Source of the DNA: Colletotrichum lupini | Lineage: Eukaryota; Ascomycota; Sordariomycetes; Glomerellales; Glomerellaceae | Length of the DNA: 64,000 nt | Assembly: GCF_023278565.1 (NCBI RefSeq) | Contig: NC_064677.1 | Location: 5,146,001 to 5,210,000, forward strand | Direction: 5' to 3' | Part shown: in pieces, positions 44,344-57,150 of the stretch | How the letters are laid out: each line of letters begins with the position of its first letter | Position numbering within the stretch: position 1 is the first letter of the stretch | Position numbers and translations under genes: made by a program | Notes under the pieces: model-generated | The model's input: the letters and a program-made list of their open reading frames with translations, nothing else | The model's database searches: none | What the model was told of the DNA's origin: nothing

Positions 44344-47300
44344 GGCGGAAATCTTTGGTGACCGTTTCTTGCTTCTGCAATGTTTCTAGACAATGGCTGT
44401 TCTGCGAATTCAACGTGGTGCGTTATAGTCAAACACGACAAGCTCTTCCCTGGCATGCAGAGTCTGAGCAGGCTCACATCCCTCCCCCATTCTCTATTGT
44501 TGGAGGGAAAGAGATGGGCCGACGAGGCCGTTGAACTTGTGGTGGGATAGATGGAGCTTCCCACCAAAGTCCAGATACCCAAGTATCGACATCAAACGTA
44601 AACTTGGCCGATTTGACTTTGAAAAACCCCTCAGGTGAGATTCATGCCCGACTTGGACCTCCGAACACCTGGTCAGAGCTTTGGTCCCCTTATTTGACGG
44701 TCTGGTGCCCTAAGGGACGCCTTCATAGATGTTCTTTTTGGTAATGAAGCAGCAAGGTGCCCTTGGCGTAATAGATCTCGACTATATCTGCGATGGCCAG
44801 CCTTCGTTGTTCAACAGTCAAGTCTGGAAGAAAATGCGTCCTCAAGCGTATACAATGCGCTCCACAGCCGAGTTGCCCGAACCCCCTCGAACAGGACCAG
44901 GAGGCCAGCTCCGTGAAAGAGCTAACCTCAACCAGTAGTGTAACTGGTGCTTGTGTTTTGGACCAGGGCAGAATAATAGAATTTGTGCTCTCGCCGTGAG
45001 GGAAACGACTTTGAAACATGGAGAAATCCTTTGCCCGTGCGCCATGGCCTTGAGGACCGCCCCGACTCGTTCAGGAGTATGGCGATCAAAACGTTCCGGA
45101 AGGCCATGGAACCTGCCCAACCACCTTGGCCACGAGGCAGCTTCGTCTGTTCAATGCAACAGCTGACTCGGGTTCTTGGTAGGTATATCTGCATGCTTGT
45201 GAAAATGGTTCATACTGTCGAGCTTCAGTATCGGCGTCCTCAACGCGTCCTCCGAAAGAGGCCATGATTTCTGAAGCAAGATACGTGACCAAGAGGCTCG
45301 GCAATAATACTATCGATTACACGCCGCTTGAGAACACTTGGCTGGTGTCGATGGAAGCGTGCTTGTTCTTTGCTAGATCTCCCGCTTCACTGATAGATGA
45401 CAAGCTCAAACCAATCGAGGCTATCTCGTAAGTGTGTTCCCGCTTGGATAGTAGGCGAGCGATCAAAGCTCTGCAGCCCAGCAGTCCGCATCTTCAGGCT
45501 TTCTGCGAGCGCTTGGCTGCTCGAAATTCGTCCGTCTACCTTCATCTCATGGTCTCCTTCCCGGCGGTTGGCAGCAGTGTTTGCGACAGCAACTGTCTGG
45601 CTCCAGGCATGGGTTTGGACGATGGCTCCTAGTCCCAGAGGCCCCCCAAAAAGCTTCGAATCATTACCAACCTCCTGCATGGCTTGACTCGAGACCAGAC
45701 GACCGTGGTGTATTAGTCTGCGAGGTCTTGCTTGATTTCGCTCACTCGCTGGCGGAAGGGGGGAGAACCATGGAAAGGTCCAATCCTTTGGCCATGTCTG
45801 GGCCGTGAAGGAGTGCGTGCGATGAGTCGCGTACTCTGTGACGTGGACCACGCTTGTGCAAGTTTCGCATGAAGTTGAGTTTGGTAAGATAGCCATGCTT
45901 TCTTTTTTCCCGAGTAGCCGACATATGTCGTGCGTAGGTCAACTTTGAGGTGCCTACTTCGTAAATCAATCTCTTGGAGGGGATAAAGAGGCGCGGGGAT
46001 CAATCTCGCCCAAACAGCGACGGCTCGCGGCGCGGGCATTTTTCAGGTTGCATGATCATCGGGCCTTATTTTATGGAGCTTGCCGTGCCGACATCTGCAG
46101 TCTGTTCCGAAGCTGCTCCGAAGAGGAACACACTCCGTCGGTGCTGCTTGATCATCATAGTGGCTCCGACTCCTTGTGATTCGACAGGCAACAATCGAGT
46201 GTTTGAAGAAACTGCATTAGTTGGGTCCAACGGGGAGGAGTCCCTCGCGTGAGTGGGCAGTATCAGACGGTGAATGGCATTTGACCATGTACTCCGTGAG
46301 CTCGTCCACACGAGAACTCATTCTTACATAACATCCTCCACCAGAAGGAAAAATAGACAGTCCAGAGACAAGGATGTTGCCGATAAACGTCGTCGGGAAG
46401 AATCCGTAGTCCAATCTAGAAGTCTCAGTGGTGCTGCGGGCAGGTGGAGTTCGGGTCGATAGCAGACGTGATAAGTTTGAACGGCGGAAACACCGCCCAT
46501 CGCTTAAGCCAGGTGAGCTGGCGAGGTAGTCGATACTTTGCTGGTGGGCATCGATCGCTCCCTCGCGAACTGGTATGGTCCTTGGAGTGTAAGAGATCCT
46601 AGGGAACACCCGTCTGCTGCTTCGGCCGAACGAGAAAGAATCGGTGGCGTGTCTCGGTGAGTATGTGCTGTTGACGTTTGATACCAAATCAACAACGAGT
46701 CGAGCGGCACAATTACCGGCCCACGCTGGTACGGACGATGGACTGCGAGCGGGGGAGTTGCAGTGCATAGCAGCAACGTGTGTCTCGTTTCCTTCCATGT
46801 CCGAGGCTGGTACGGATACTCCTGGCTAAGCAGGCCAGGCATGCTAGGATACAATTACGGCGCCTAGATAGAAAAATAAAAATGCGCGCACTTTTGGCGA
46901 TTACAACCGTGCAACGCCACTAGGATTTTGTCCGCGAAGACGTGACCCGTCACCCTTGCTGTCAACCCGGCCATTCGGAAAATAGTTGATGGGAGCATTC
47001 GTACTCCGAACTCTTGTGCAGCGATTGCAGAACGAGAACGACCAATCTCGATCATGACCGTTTCCCGTGTCAGCTAGCGGGCCGCTTCGCAATTCAGCGT
47101 GGGTAGCCGAGCCCGAAAACAGGTCCTCTGTGTCTACATGACGTTCCCAACACGTGGTTTGCAAAATGAGCCGGAACATCCTTCGTTGACCATCTCCGTA
47201 TGGTGTGGTGGACCGGTAACACTGGAAACCGGCGAGGCATATTGCAGCTTCGGAAAATGAGCTCTGTATGATGAAAGATTGATGAGTCGTCTTTTCTCTT

Positions 47301-50300
47301 TTGTCTCTCGGTCTTTGGTGCTCTAAATGAGGAAGCAGCCGGAGTAGGAAGGGCAATTTCGCAGGCCCCTGAACCTTGTTTGTAAGGGCGACAGAGCTAA
47401 TTCAAAGTGGGGGAGATTGCCCGCCCTTGGTGCCTGGTGAGGCTAACTTGGGCGGGGAGTAAATCCTCCATACCAGAGCATTCGTCCCGCGGGCCATGTG
47501 GCAGGGCGACTGATGATGTATCTTATCTCGGTGTTTTGGGAGTTGCCGAAAATGAAAGACAAAGTGCGAATGTCTCGGTCATCTGAGCAGAACAGCAGGA
47601 TAACAGCGTGCCAAATAGAGTGCTTCGATGCAGGAAACGAATACGCTGCTTGACCCTCGTCTGAATGTCGACACCTAATTCCTCAAGTTTTGAGTGCTAT
47701 CGCAGCAAGCGACACTAGAGCGAGAGTGACGACTCTGACGAGCCGGTTTCGGGGAGTGGATGGTCTCAGATAGGGTTGTCCGACGTTGAAAGAGTGGCTG
47801 TTGGCAGCCGATGATCGACGACGGGCATCCCTTCGCATGCACGAACTGCATCGGGGGTGTTGGGGACTGGTGCTGGCCTCACCAAGCATGTTGCCTGAGT
47901 TGCGGGCAAGCCGGGGATCATTGATGAGGATATGCTGGTCTTTGCAACTTCCGATTGACCCATCAAGTCAAGTGGCACAATCTGAAACGGGCACACATTC
48001 TGAGAAGATCTGAGCCTCAGACGAGGGTTGTGGCACACCGCACGACGGAAAGGTGACGGAAACTGCCACACTACTGCTTACACTAGTGCTGCGTAAGGAA
48101 TTCGTCAAGTTTGGTTTGGGCTCGATTGTGGTTGAGAGGGAGATGCATGCCGCGCAACAGAGACAACCTGGACTGCGGCCGAGATGGGACAAGCAGAGAT
48201 GAACGGTTGACACGTCGTGCTAGTCCACGCGCACGCAAAGGTCGTCAAGAGGAGTGAGTATGTATCCGTAGCAGCGGCTGCGTCTTCCTTTCGGTCTCTG
48301 CCTCTCCATGGGAGAGGGGAAACATCCTTGTTGGCACCTGGCCATTGTAAGAGGTTGGCGTCGCAACCCCCGTACCCCGTACGAAAACGAGGCCACGGAG
48401 AGATGGCAAGTGACCGGACCAGCCAACGCAAGATCTGGTATTGGTATGCTGGATCAAGGCAGAGAGACCGTGGTGTCCCGATTCAGGCAGTTCTCATGTA
48501 ATGTGATGATGAAGGACAGAACTTGGAAGCGAGTCGGCATCGGAGGAATAACTGAGGTGCCTCGCCTTACTGAAATACGATGGATGCAATGGATTAAAGT
48601 AGGCTGGGCATCATGTTTGGCCTTGGAAGGAGATCGTGAGGACATGAGGTGCCTGCCTGTCTGGACAAGCGAACCAGAATCAACAGCAATCTGGGCGAGG
48701 CAGGGACTCGATGGTAAGGTAGGCAAGAAAGGAGGAGTAGGAGGTTGAGGTTACGTTCAGAAGCACCTGCCTCAGCAACGTGGACATGGCACGCCGCACG
48801 AAGCGCCGGCAAGAGGAAGGCGGCACGCAAAAAACCAGGAACAGGAAGGAGCAGGAACAAGATACCTCACGAGGGAGGCAGGAGCGTCGCAACGTGGTGG
48901 CTTGATCTAGAATCTGCGAATCTGCCCATGTAAGCGGGGGAAAGAGCTTCTCTCCGCATTCACCTTGCGTGCTTGCCTGCCTACCAACCTTTTCGACTTT
49001 CTTGACTTTCTTGCTGTATTGCTCCATGTCCGTACTTTGCTCTAGGTACTTGCTCAGATGCGTCTTCCTCATGGGAACATTGACCGAAGATTGAAAAGAC
49101 AAATCCCAGAATGGCGGCATGGCTGCAGGGCCGCCCAGTATGGCGGAGGTACATATCCGGCACTTGGGCCTTGTTTTGCGCCCTCTCCAAGTAACAAGGC
49201 CCGTCTAGAACACCAGCCGGCATATACCTCAGCTCAGATAACGACGCAGATAGCCTAGCTCGCGCCTTCACAGCTTGCCTACTGGACAAAATTAGGACAC
49301 GGCCACGAGAGATCACCACCTATATTGCTGCCGGCTGGACCGCCACTGCGTGACAAGACGCCCTTCCGGGTCCCTAGCGGGCGGGAATCCACGAGAGACA
49401 GCTTTGGAGCCTGAGCGATTGGCTTCCCGCTAAAACAAGTCCAAGACGCCGTTCAGAGCGAGTCTGACGCCCCCAAATTCCCCCATCCAAGCGGATCAAG
49501 ACCTTGAGATTGGGACACTGAGAGAATGAGAACCTTGGACCTCATGGCGTGCGAAGCGGGCAAGCGGGGTCGACCCGGTTCTGGGATCCCGAGCTGCTTG
49601 ACGACGCCAAAGACGGGCAAGTGCAAGCCACCATGCATTTCAAGTGCTAGTTTCCTGCCTTCCATCGTCTCAAACGTACAGCTCATCAGCAGCCGCCAAG
49701 CTGAACTGAAATGATGATGACGACCAAGAGATGCCAACTCCGAAGAATCAGGGTCTCTGCAGCAATGGCTAAAGCTCACGGTGCAAACTACATCACCTCC
49801 ATTCTAGAGCTCTATTGACGACAACCTTGACGGCTTGGGTACGGAGTACATCACGGATATACGGATAGTCATCGGTGAACCAAGACAGAACCCCGATCCA
49901 GGCTCGCGTTGTCGATTAAACTCCAATCAACTCTGCCGGATGCATCATCCACATGCGTCCGAGCCACAAGTGCCACACTCTCTCTTGCCGTGTTGGTTCT
50001 CCGTTTCTCTCTCTCTCCCTCCCCCATCGTCCTCTCTCGGTTCACTTACACTGACACTCCCTCCAGCTGAGCTTTTGCTTCTTGAATTACCTACCCGCCC
50101 TAGCGCATCAAAGACATGGAATGACGCCTTGCCAGTCCCCTCGCATCATTCTCACCTCATATCCCGTTTGCACTCTGCCCGTCCGCCTGCTACATCTCGG
50201 ACGCTTCTAATCAAACCCCACCCTGGCTTCGCTTGGTCAACCCGATTGTGTCAGATCATTTCAGTAGACCATGATTGCAGCTTTTGTCCGGAGCCGAGGG

Positions 50301-51988
50301 GCCAGAGAGGGGCAATGAGTGTCCGTAATCCGTATTTGCCAATACTGCGTCTGCGCACAGCCAGCGGCGCAGAAGCCTTTCAGCAGCCACACAAAGACAA
50401 CATCTCCATGGACCGGACTGGACGGACGGCCGTGGCTGACCCCAGTTAACAGGTACGGAATACGGATACCTGCTGCATTTGAGTCTGCAAGGCGCCGGAC
50501 TGGTAAACGTTTTGCTGGTTGCACAAACCACCATTCAAAAGATTGGGGGCTTGTGGTTAGAGGCTGGACGCCCGTCGTGGAGTCTTTTCAACCGCAGGAC
50601 AAGGGCAATCTTTAGTCTCGTCTCCGCCAAGGTTGTAATACCCAGGCCCCGGCCAGACCGCAAAATGGCATCAATCAGACGAAATACCATACCTAATCAT
50701 CATCCATCCCGTCTGGATGTCCATCCACCATGGGCCATCCACCATGTTGAACCGGGCCGCGCCCACAACAAGAACTGTCGCCGGTACACGGTACCTTTGG
50801 ACTTGTTTTGCTGGGCTTGTCCTCACCTTAACCTTCACCTTACCTCAGCCATCCAACATCGCCAATCACCGTCTCGTCCTCTTGGTCTCTTGTGTCTCGC
50901 CTCCGCCTTTGCTGGGTCCTCGATGCAACTTGATGCCGCTACACCCTTGCGGATAGCCGTCCGACACTACTTGGCACTCTTTCTCCCTCCCTACCCTACC
51001 ACACCAACGCACCTCTTCATCCACGTTCCGCCGGCCAAGACGCATGCCACTACAGCCCTGCATGGGCCAACAACGAGCCCGTCTTGGAACTTGGAACAGC
51101 CCTGCCCATTCGCTGCCGCAGGCGGTACTCTACCCTTTTCCGCCGTGCCCCAACCCACCTTGCGCGTCTCAAACCATGTACGTCGTCACCGTCAGTTCCA
51201 CCTCCTGGTTTCCTGTCGGTGTCCATGTCCATCTCTCAGATGCCATCTGAGGCCCATTCCTGCTGCACTCGCACCGGCCCTTGACCGTCGCTGTCCGTCC
51301 AATACTCCCCAGACAGAGACACCTGTTCCCGCATATGAATGCCTGCCGCTGCTGTATAATCCTGCACAACTCGCCACTGACCCTGGCGACTGACTCTGTT
51401 AACAGACCAGGCATTCCCTTATGTGGAGTTGGCAAAATCGATAGACACTTCGCTCGGTCTGGTCCGGTGGTAAATGCTCAGACCCATGCCACCTCTTCTT
51501 TAATTGCGCCTATCCCACCTTCTACCACCGCCTTTCTCTCTTCGTGCTGGTCTCCGGCGGTGATCAACTAGACTCCTTGAGCCTTCCTCCCCCTTTCCTT
51601 CTTCCTTTCACTGGTTGCGCCTGTCCCCATTGTCGCCTCACAGTGTATCTACTCGGAAAGGAGCACCATTCAGGGCGCAGCTCACAAAGCGTCGACAAAT
51701 ATCAGACCATCTCCCCATTCTCACTACCGCAGATAGTACTCGAGGTTCGCTCAACCTACAACCCAACACCCACGAAGTAACGTCGATAATTCCACAGCAA
51801 TTCGCGCGGCATGGCAGTTTCAACAGTGTCATCGTAACCAAATTTTATCGGCTGGCCGTTTTCGAGCACTGCCATCCGCAACCCGTACCACCTCGAGGCG
51901 ATTTTCTATACTTTTACCAGAGTGCAGACTTTTGTCATCTGGTGAGGACTAGGGAACCATCTCAAAATTCCACCTTCTAAACGTCAAG
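44344..51988. other. Long gene-poor region and upstream region of the 51,989 gene
   Basis: About 7.6 kb with many short contradictory frames. One possible exon cluster at 45.2-45.6 kb is entered separately. From about 49,950 to 51,985 the plus strand is strongly C- and CT-rich (CTCTCTCTCCCTCCCCC, CTCCTTGAGCCTTCCTCCCC), typical of fungal promoters and long leaders. The 304-codon frame at 50,479-51,393 in this part is Pro/His/Arg-rich because of base composition and lacks an ATG for its first 62 codons. TACGGAGTA occurs at 49,840. The exact transcription start cannot be placed. Confidence 0.45.
45229..45632 (+). CDS. Uncertain exon cluster, unrecognised product
   Basis: A 66-codon stretch (45,229-45,427) containing MISEARYVTKRLGNNTIDYT and PLENTWLVSMEACLFFAR has clear coding character. 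It begins after a CTTCAG acceptor and ends at a good GTAAGT donor. A second piece from 45,482 (after CCCAG, intron 54 bp) continues in frame as SSPHLQAFCERLAARNSSVY and ends TAG at 45,630-45,632. Upstream, a frame ending at a GTAGGT donor (45,178) could join through a 50-bp intron. I recognise no family, and no start codon with support could be fixed. It may be a real small gene, a fragment or a decayed gene. Confidence 0.3.
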
Positions 51989-54900
51989 ATGGGCAATGCA
52001 CAGTCTACCGAGACGCTTCATGATTCACATGTGCAAGGTGGAAGCAGCAGCAAAAAGTCACCTCACAAATTATCAAAACCTAGAGTCGGCAATCATGCCT
52101 CTCCAACACCCCAATTACCGGCCCCCAGCCAACTAAGCATACAACGTGCTGCATCCGCCAGTCTGCCACCCTCTCGATCGAATTCGCGACTTCTGCCTGG
52201 GCAAAATTCGCCTGCACCGTCACCTATTTCTGCAACCGCCGGATCTCAGCTTGGTGCAGCCGCCCGAGCACCCAGCATCGCTTCTATGGCGGACCCAGAA
52301 GTGAAACCTGCGAGGGATTGGAAGCGCAGGGCAAGCTTGTTTAGGTCAAAGAGCTCTCAAGAGCCCAGGAAGCAAAAACGTAGGGAAAGCATGGTGCTGA
52401 GCCCGCCTGTTCCAGACAGAATGTCGAGGGCAAATTCAATGACCTGGGAGAGTCAGCAGGAAATGGACATTTCCAGGCAGTTGCAAGTTGAGAGGTATGG
52501 TCGACTCCCCAGCATTTCGTCGCAAATACTGACCACCGGCGGCTTTAGCTGGCATGTTCCCGGGAATCGTCAGTCCATCAACTACAATCTCATGTCATAC
52601 GAATCGAGAAGGCTCCTGAACCTCAACGAAGATCTCACCGCATGCGAAGAGAACTCGATGGTGTCTGAAAGCAAGTTCGAGGTGTCACCGAATACTTGGA
52701 AGAGTTCGCATCCGCACCAGCCAGTCCTTGCACAATCAGTCAGCGCTCAGCTGCCTCTGCCCCGAGCCAACTCAGATTTGGCACTGTATGCACCCGTACG
52801 GCGACGTTCCATGATCCAAACTCCAGGTCTTGCGACCCGAATGCCGTCAGAATATGCTTCGTCTAGACGGTCGAGTGTGCGACACAGCATGCCTACAACC
52901 CCAGCAGGAGGGCGTTCGCGAATGAACTCATTATCGGTTGACTCGAGCGCATATCCGATCCCGACGTTGGAAGAATACGTCGCTGAGCGATTCGCCTCGG
53001 AGCCCGAATATCTGTGTGAACCAGTGGTTGAACCTGTCGAAAGAGCCTTGACCCCTTCTGATATGGATTACCGGCCGCTAGGTGCCATGAAGTTTGGCTC
53101 GCTGCGGATCACGAATGGAGAGGCCAGCCCGCTTCCAAGTCCGGACTTTGAGCCAGCAGTTCAGGTCAGCATAGCAGAAAAGTCGCAAATGGTTGCAATT
53201 GAGGAGTATTTCAGTCACGAGAACGGATCGGGTGGGACGGGCTTTGAGAGCAAGGACATCAAGATCACGGTCTCGACAGTGCAAGCCAGTGCTACTTCGC
53301 AGACACTCAGTCCGATCAAGACTTCGGTTTCAAAGGCGGAATCGCAGAGGCGGCGGTCAACTTCGTTAGTAGTCTCCCTTGCCAATTCGTGCAGACGGCG
53401 CCATGTTGTGTAAGGCACCACGAGACGGCTCACGCTGACTCAAATATAGGCCACTCAGTCCAGAGTTGAAAATATCATCCAAGCACACAGCAATGGAAGA
53501 CGACCTTTTTGCGGAAGAAGATGAAGATGTGCAAATGGAGTACTCTGCCGAGGTCCTGACGGTCAGAAATGACCCGAACGCAAAACCAAGTCTTGAGCAA
53601 CTGAAAGCGGACCAGTCTCAGAAACATTCCCGAGCAATTGCACGCGCCGACAGTGGAGTCGTTGCTAGCCCGACCACCGAGCACCAGCCCAAACCGCTCT
53701 CCAAGGCCGATTCCGGCTACAGTTCTAATGTCTCGCTGAGGTCGTTCCATGCCAAGCAACCTTCTGCAGGCAGCCGTCCAGCTGGCCGTGCCGCATCGGA
53801 GGATTCGGGCGATGAACTGTCAGACTCAGCCGCATCCCCAACTGTAGCCGTCAGCGGCAACAGGCTGCAAGTTAGTGTTCTTAAGGCCGACATCCGCCCT
53901 GCTGATCCTTCACAATCTGGCGCCTCAGTCCCTTCGTCTCTGCCCCCGAAGGATGATTTTCTTGTCTCTCCGACTAACAACACAATGACGGTCACATCGC
54001 CCAAGTTCTTCTTCAACCTCAGCGCCGGCCATTCCTTCCGCAAGGACCGAAAATCCCCGGCTCCAGCGTTAATTGACAGCACTCAATCGGCCGAACAAGG
54101 CCCCGCTTCTCCGGTCGCCATTCGTTCTCCCGGAGCTGCTTCCGAAAAGTCAAATTCCTCTTTGAGCATTGGCAACGGCTTGCAAAAACCTGGCAAGTTG
54201 CAAAGACTTCTCAGCGGCTCTGGAATGCGAGGACCCCCGACCGTTCACGCAACGCATCCGTCTGACGAAGAGATTCCCTCGGTACCCCAGGATGTTCAGT
54301 CAAAGCTTGAGGAGCACTCTGGTCGGTTTCCCATCACAACCAAGCGATTGACCCTTCGTGCGCAGGCCAGTAAAGAGACTCTCAAGACCATTTTCAGTGT
54401 CGGAAGCTTCGATGCCGGCCACGCCGACGACAAGCGCAGCTCTGCGCTCCTGGTCGATGCGACTCAGGTTGTGAGCGAGGCGATAGCAGAGACGTCTGGA
54501 CCCTCTGAGAAGCCAAAGTCACCCTTCCGCCGTTCTTTCCAGACCATGCCAGCCTCGTTCGCTCAAGCTGCCGCTTCTGTCATGCCGCGGCGCTCTATCC
54601 ACCGCAAGCCAGTGCCTTCTGGTGTTGTGAGCAAGGCCGAGTTTATCGGCGAAGCCAGAGCCGACGAGATTCAGGTCGGCTTCGAGTCAAACATCACGGC
54701 CATCGACCATGTCGGCGAGAGCGTCGGCAAGAGTGCTTTCGACCAAGCTTTCATGGCGCTCCCTCGCGAGCAGCCTGTTCAGGTCCAACACAGTCGTACT
54801 CTGACAATGCCGGCGCATATGGAACGTGAGATTGGGCTGCGATTTCGTCCCACCGAGCCTCTGCCTCCGACAAGCCGTCACTCCGAATTTGCGTCTCAGA

Positions 54901-55613
54901 ATCTGCAGGTTCCCGAGGTGTCAGTGAAGAGGAAGACTTCTCCGCCCGTCAGTCTGCACACCCGCAGTAGCACTAAGAGTCCCCGAAAGCCAGTGCCAGT
55001 GCGTCCTCAGTCGTCCTCGTCCAGCGAGGCGAGTCGAAGACAGACCTTGTCGAGGCAGAACAGCCGAGAGACCATCCACAGCTATCCGTCGGCGTTGATG
55101 GGAGCCTCACTCGATGACGCTGTTGCTGTGCCGCCCATTCCGCCAATGAGCCCTCGCAGGGGCATGACGATGCTCGAGAAGCAATACGCCAGGCGTCGCT
55201 TGACGACTGAGGACAAGTGGCGCCCTACCAATGGTTCTTTCCCTGAGTTTGGCCAGCCAGTTGCACGCAGCGCCTCCACCAACCCAATGGGACATCAGCA
55301 GCAGCAACAGCGACAACTCCGTCATCGATCAAGCTACGACAGTTACTCGCAGTACAGGGGACCTGTTGCACGCGGACATTCAGTTGCCAACCAGAGCCCG
55401 AGCCAAAGCGGCAGCTACTACCAGCAGCAACTCTTAAACATCCAACAGCAGCAATGGGAACAGCAGCAGTACTACTCCCCCGACGCCGTTCAGCCGGGCC
55501 TTTCCAGAAGCCGCAGCCGGAGTCGTAGTGTTCACGCCAACGGTGACCAGCCCTACAGAGTCCTACACAGTTACAACTCGCCGGCGTACCGCAACGCACC
55601 AATCTGGGGTTGA
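51989..55613 (+). CDS. 1,179-aa Ser-rich disordered protein with N-myristoylation motif
   Basis: Exon 1 is 51,989-53,364 and exon 2 is 53,450-55,613. An 85-bp intron (GTTAGT...AATATAG) joins STS to PLSPEL in frame; without splicing the product would stop after 474 residues. The protein begins MGNAQST, a good N-myristoylation signal (Gly2, Ser6). A basic segment follows (residues 111-132, WKRRASLFRSKSS), which together suggest attachment to the inner face of a membrane. Most of the chain is Ser/Pro/Arg-rich and probably disordered, with many RRxS and SPxx sites for kinases. A motif KADSGYSSNVSLRSF lies in exon 2, Gln-rich runs at about 1,074-1,132, and an SR repeat at about 1,144-1,152. No enzyme domain is visible. 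I recall this type only as uncharacterised conserved fungal proteins, so the function is unknown. The context CGTCAAG-ATG-GG supports the start. Confidence 0.85.
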
Positions 55614-57150
55614 GTCTTTTTTGGTCGCGTACCAAATGTAGTAGCCAACCCATCATTTCACTTCTCGAGGTGGCCAGTTCCATCATACATAATTGCTCTT
55701 CTTGAGCGTCCGATATGACATCAACCGATTCTCACCAACTTGCGCAAGCTGGCGCTGGTTTTGTTTACAAAGTTCTCTATGTACAGTCTTGCAGCATACG
55801 CAGTCCACGACCAGGCTAGCAACACCGATCCTCTCGGCATGAACTTCGCGACTTACGGATTTTACCAAGATGCGAATTATTCCGGTCGTTTTTCCTTGAC
55901 ACGAACACATACACAACCTCGGATATACCCAGTGGTAAAAAAACAACACGGCCTGATGAAACACGGATAAACCGGCCAATGACATTTCTTATACCCGATA
56001 TCGAAACAAGAAGGGGGGGTTCTTTTTTTTTCGATGCTTTGTTCATTTCCCAATTCTTGGAACGGGCGGTAACACAGTATACGTCATTCTTGGGGAAACA
56101 TCGGTTGAAACTTGGTTTTGATTTTTTGCAGAACGGAGTCTGGAATACCCACTTGAAATTGTCCATGATTGGGAATCATTTGGGGAAAGCTGTAGTTCTG
56201 GTACACAGCTGAATGGGATAGGATCATCGGGAACAGGAGCGATGCAATAGGTTCATTAGGTTTTTGGTCAGACTAGGTAGGGATAGCAAGCAGAACCTGT
56301 CTGAACAGTATCGATGAATACGAACATGTGTGTTTCCAAAAATTGGCCATCGCTCCGTGTTTCTTTGGCGCAGGTCGACCGGACATGAGGTCCATACCAC
56401 CACCACTGAGTTGAGTAGAAGAAGTCATGTTGCACACGAAAACGACGACGCCGATGTAAACGCATGCGATTGACCAAAAAACAGTGAAATGCTTGGAACC
56501 CCAGATTCTAGAATGTTCTGCAGCGTGAGACATGTGTCCTCCATTCTCTGTCAATGGCGGCTTTAGGGCAGGTTGAAGGGTAGTCATCAAACGTTGGACA
56601 CTTTCCTGCCACGCCTGCCTCACCGAGAGCTAACGCCACACTTTCACCGAGGGATGTCCCGCACAGACCAAGGGGAACACGAGAAAACGCGGGAGCCGGT
56701 CCACTGGGTACATTGGCTGCGGGAAACAGTGGAGATAGGTCGATGCACCGAGAGGAGAGGTAGAAGTATCTCTCTACGACCGTTGGAGATGGCAACCCCC
56801 AAACAGACAAGTTCGTTTCCCCTTTTTCACAAATATGACAGGATGATGAGATCTTCATTCGACGAATGCATTGATTCATCTCGATAGATACACTTCAAGT
56901 TCAGATCGATTGATGATCAATTCTCCATTCAGTGACCCAGAAGTCTGCGAGTTGAGACAACTCTGGGAGACTCGACGTTGTACCTGCCCCCCTCATGTGT
57001 ACTTGCTCACCAGGGATAGTACAAGGTTTCCCCACTATTTACGACCTCCCCTTAAAGCGTCGCGTCTTGGTGCAATTAAGTGAATGGTATGAAGATTGAT
57101 GCTGGGGGCCCTTTTCATGTGACGGAACCTTTGCTATATCAGACACTGTG
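55614..57150. other. Intergenic region, no supported gene
   Basis: Holds the 3' region of the disordered-protein gene and the upstream region of the oxygenase gene. Short frames on both strands show no domain. Confidence 0.55.

Noticed and set aside
45428..45454. 27-bp intron joining AIS to RAIKALQPSS
   Set aside because: Too short for a fungal intron; the alternative acceptor at 45,481 gives 54 bp and keeps the frame.
46864..47055. Protein-like minus-strand frame starting MIEIGRSRSAIAAQEFGVRM
   Set aside because: Looks coding over about 50 residues, but a longer frame overlaps it on the same strand in another register and no splice partners were found. Too weak to list.
50479..51393. 304-codon plus-strand frame before the 51,989 gene
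   Set aside because: Its Pro/His/Arg-rich product follows from the C-rich promoter-like composition, and it has no ATG in its first 62 codons.
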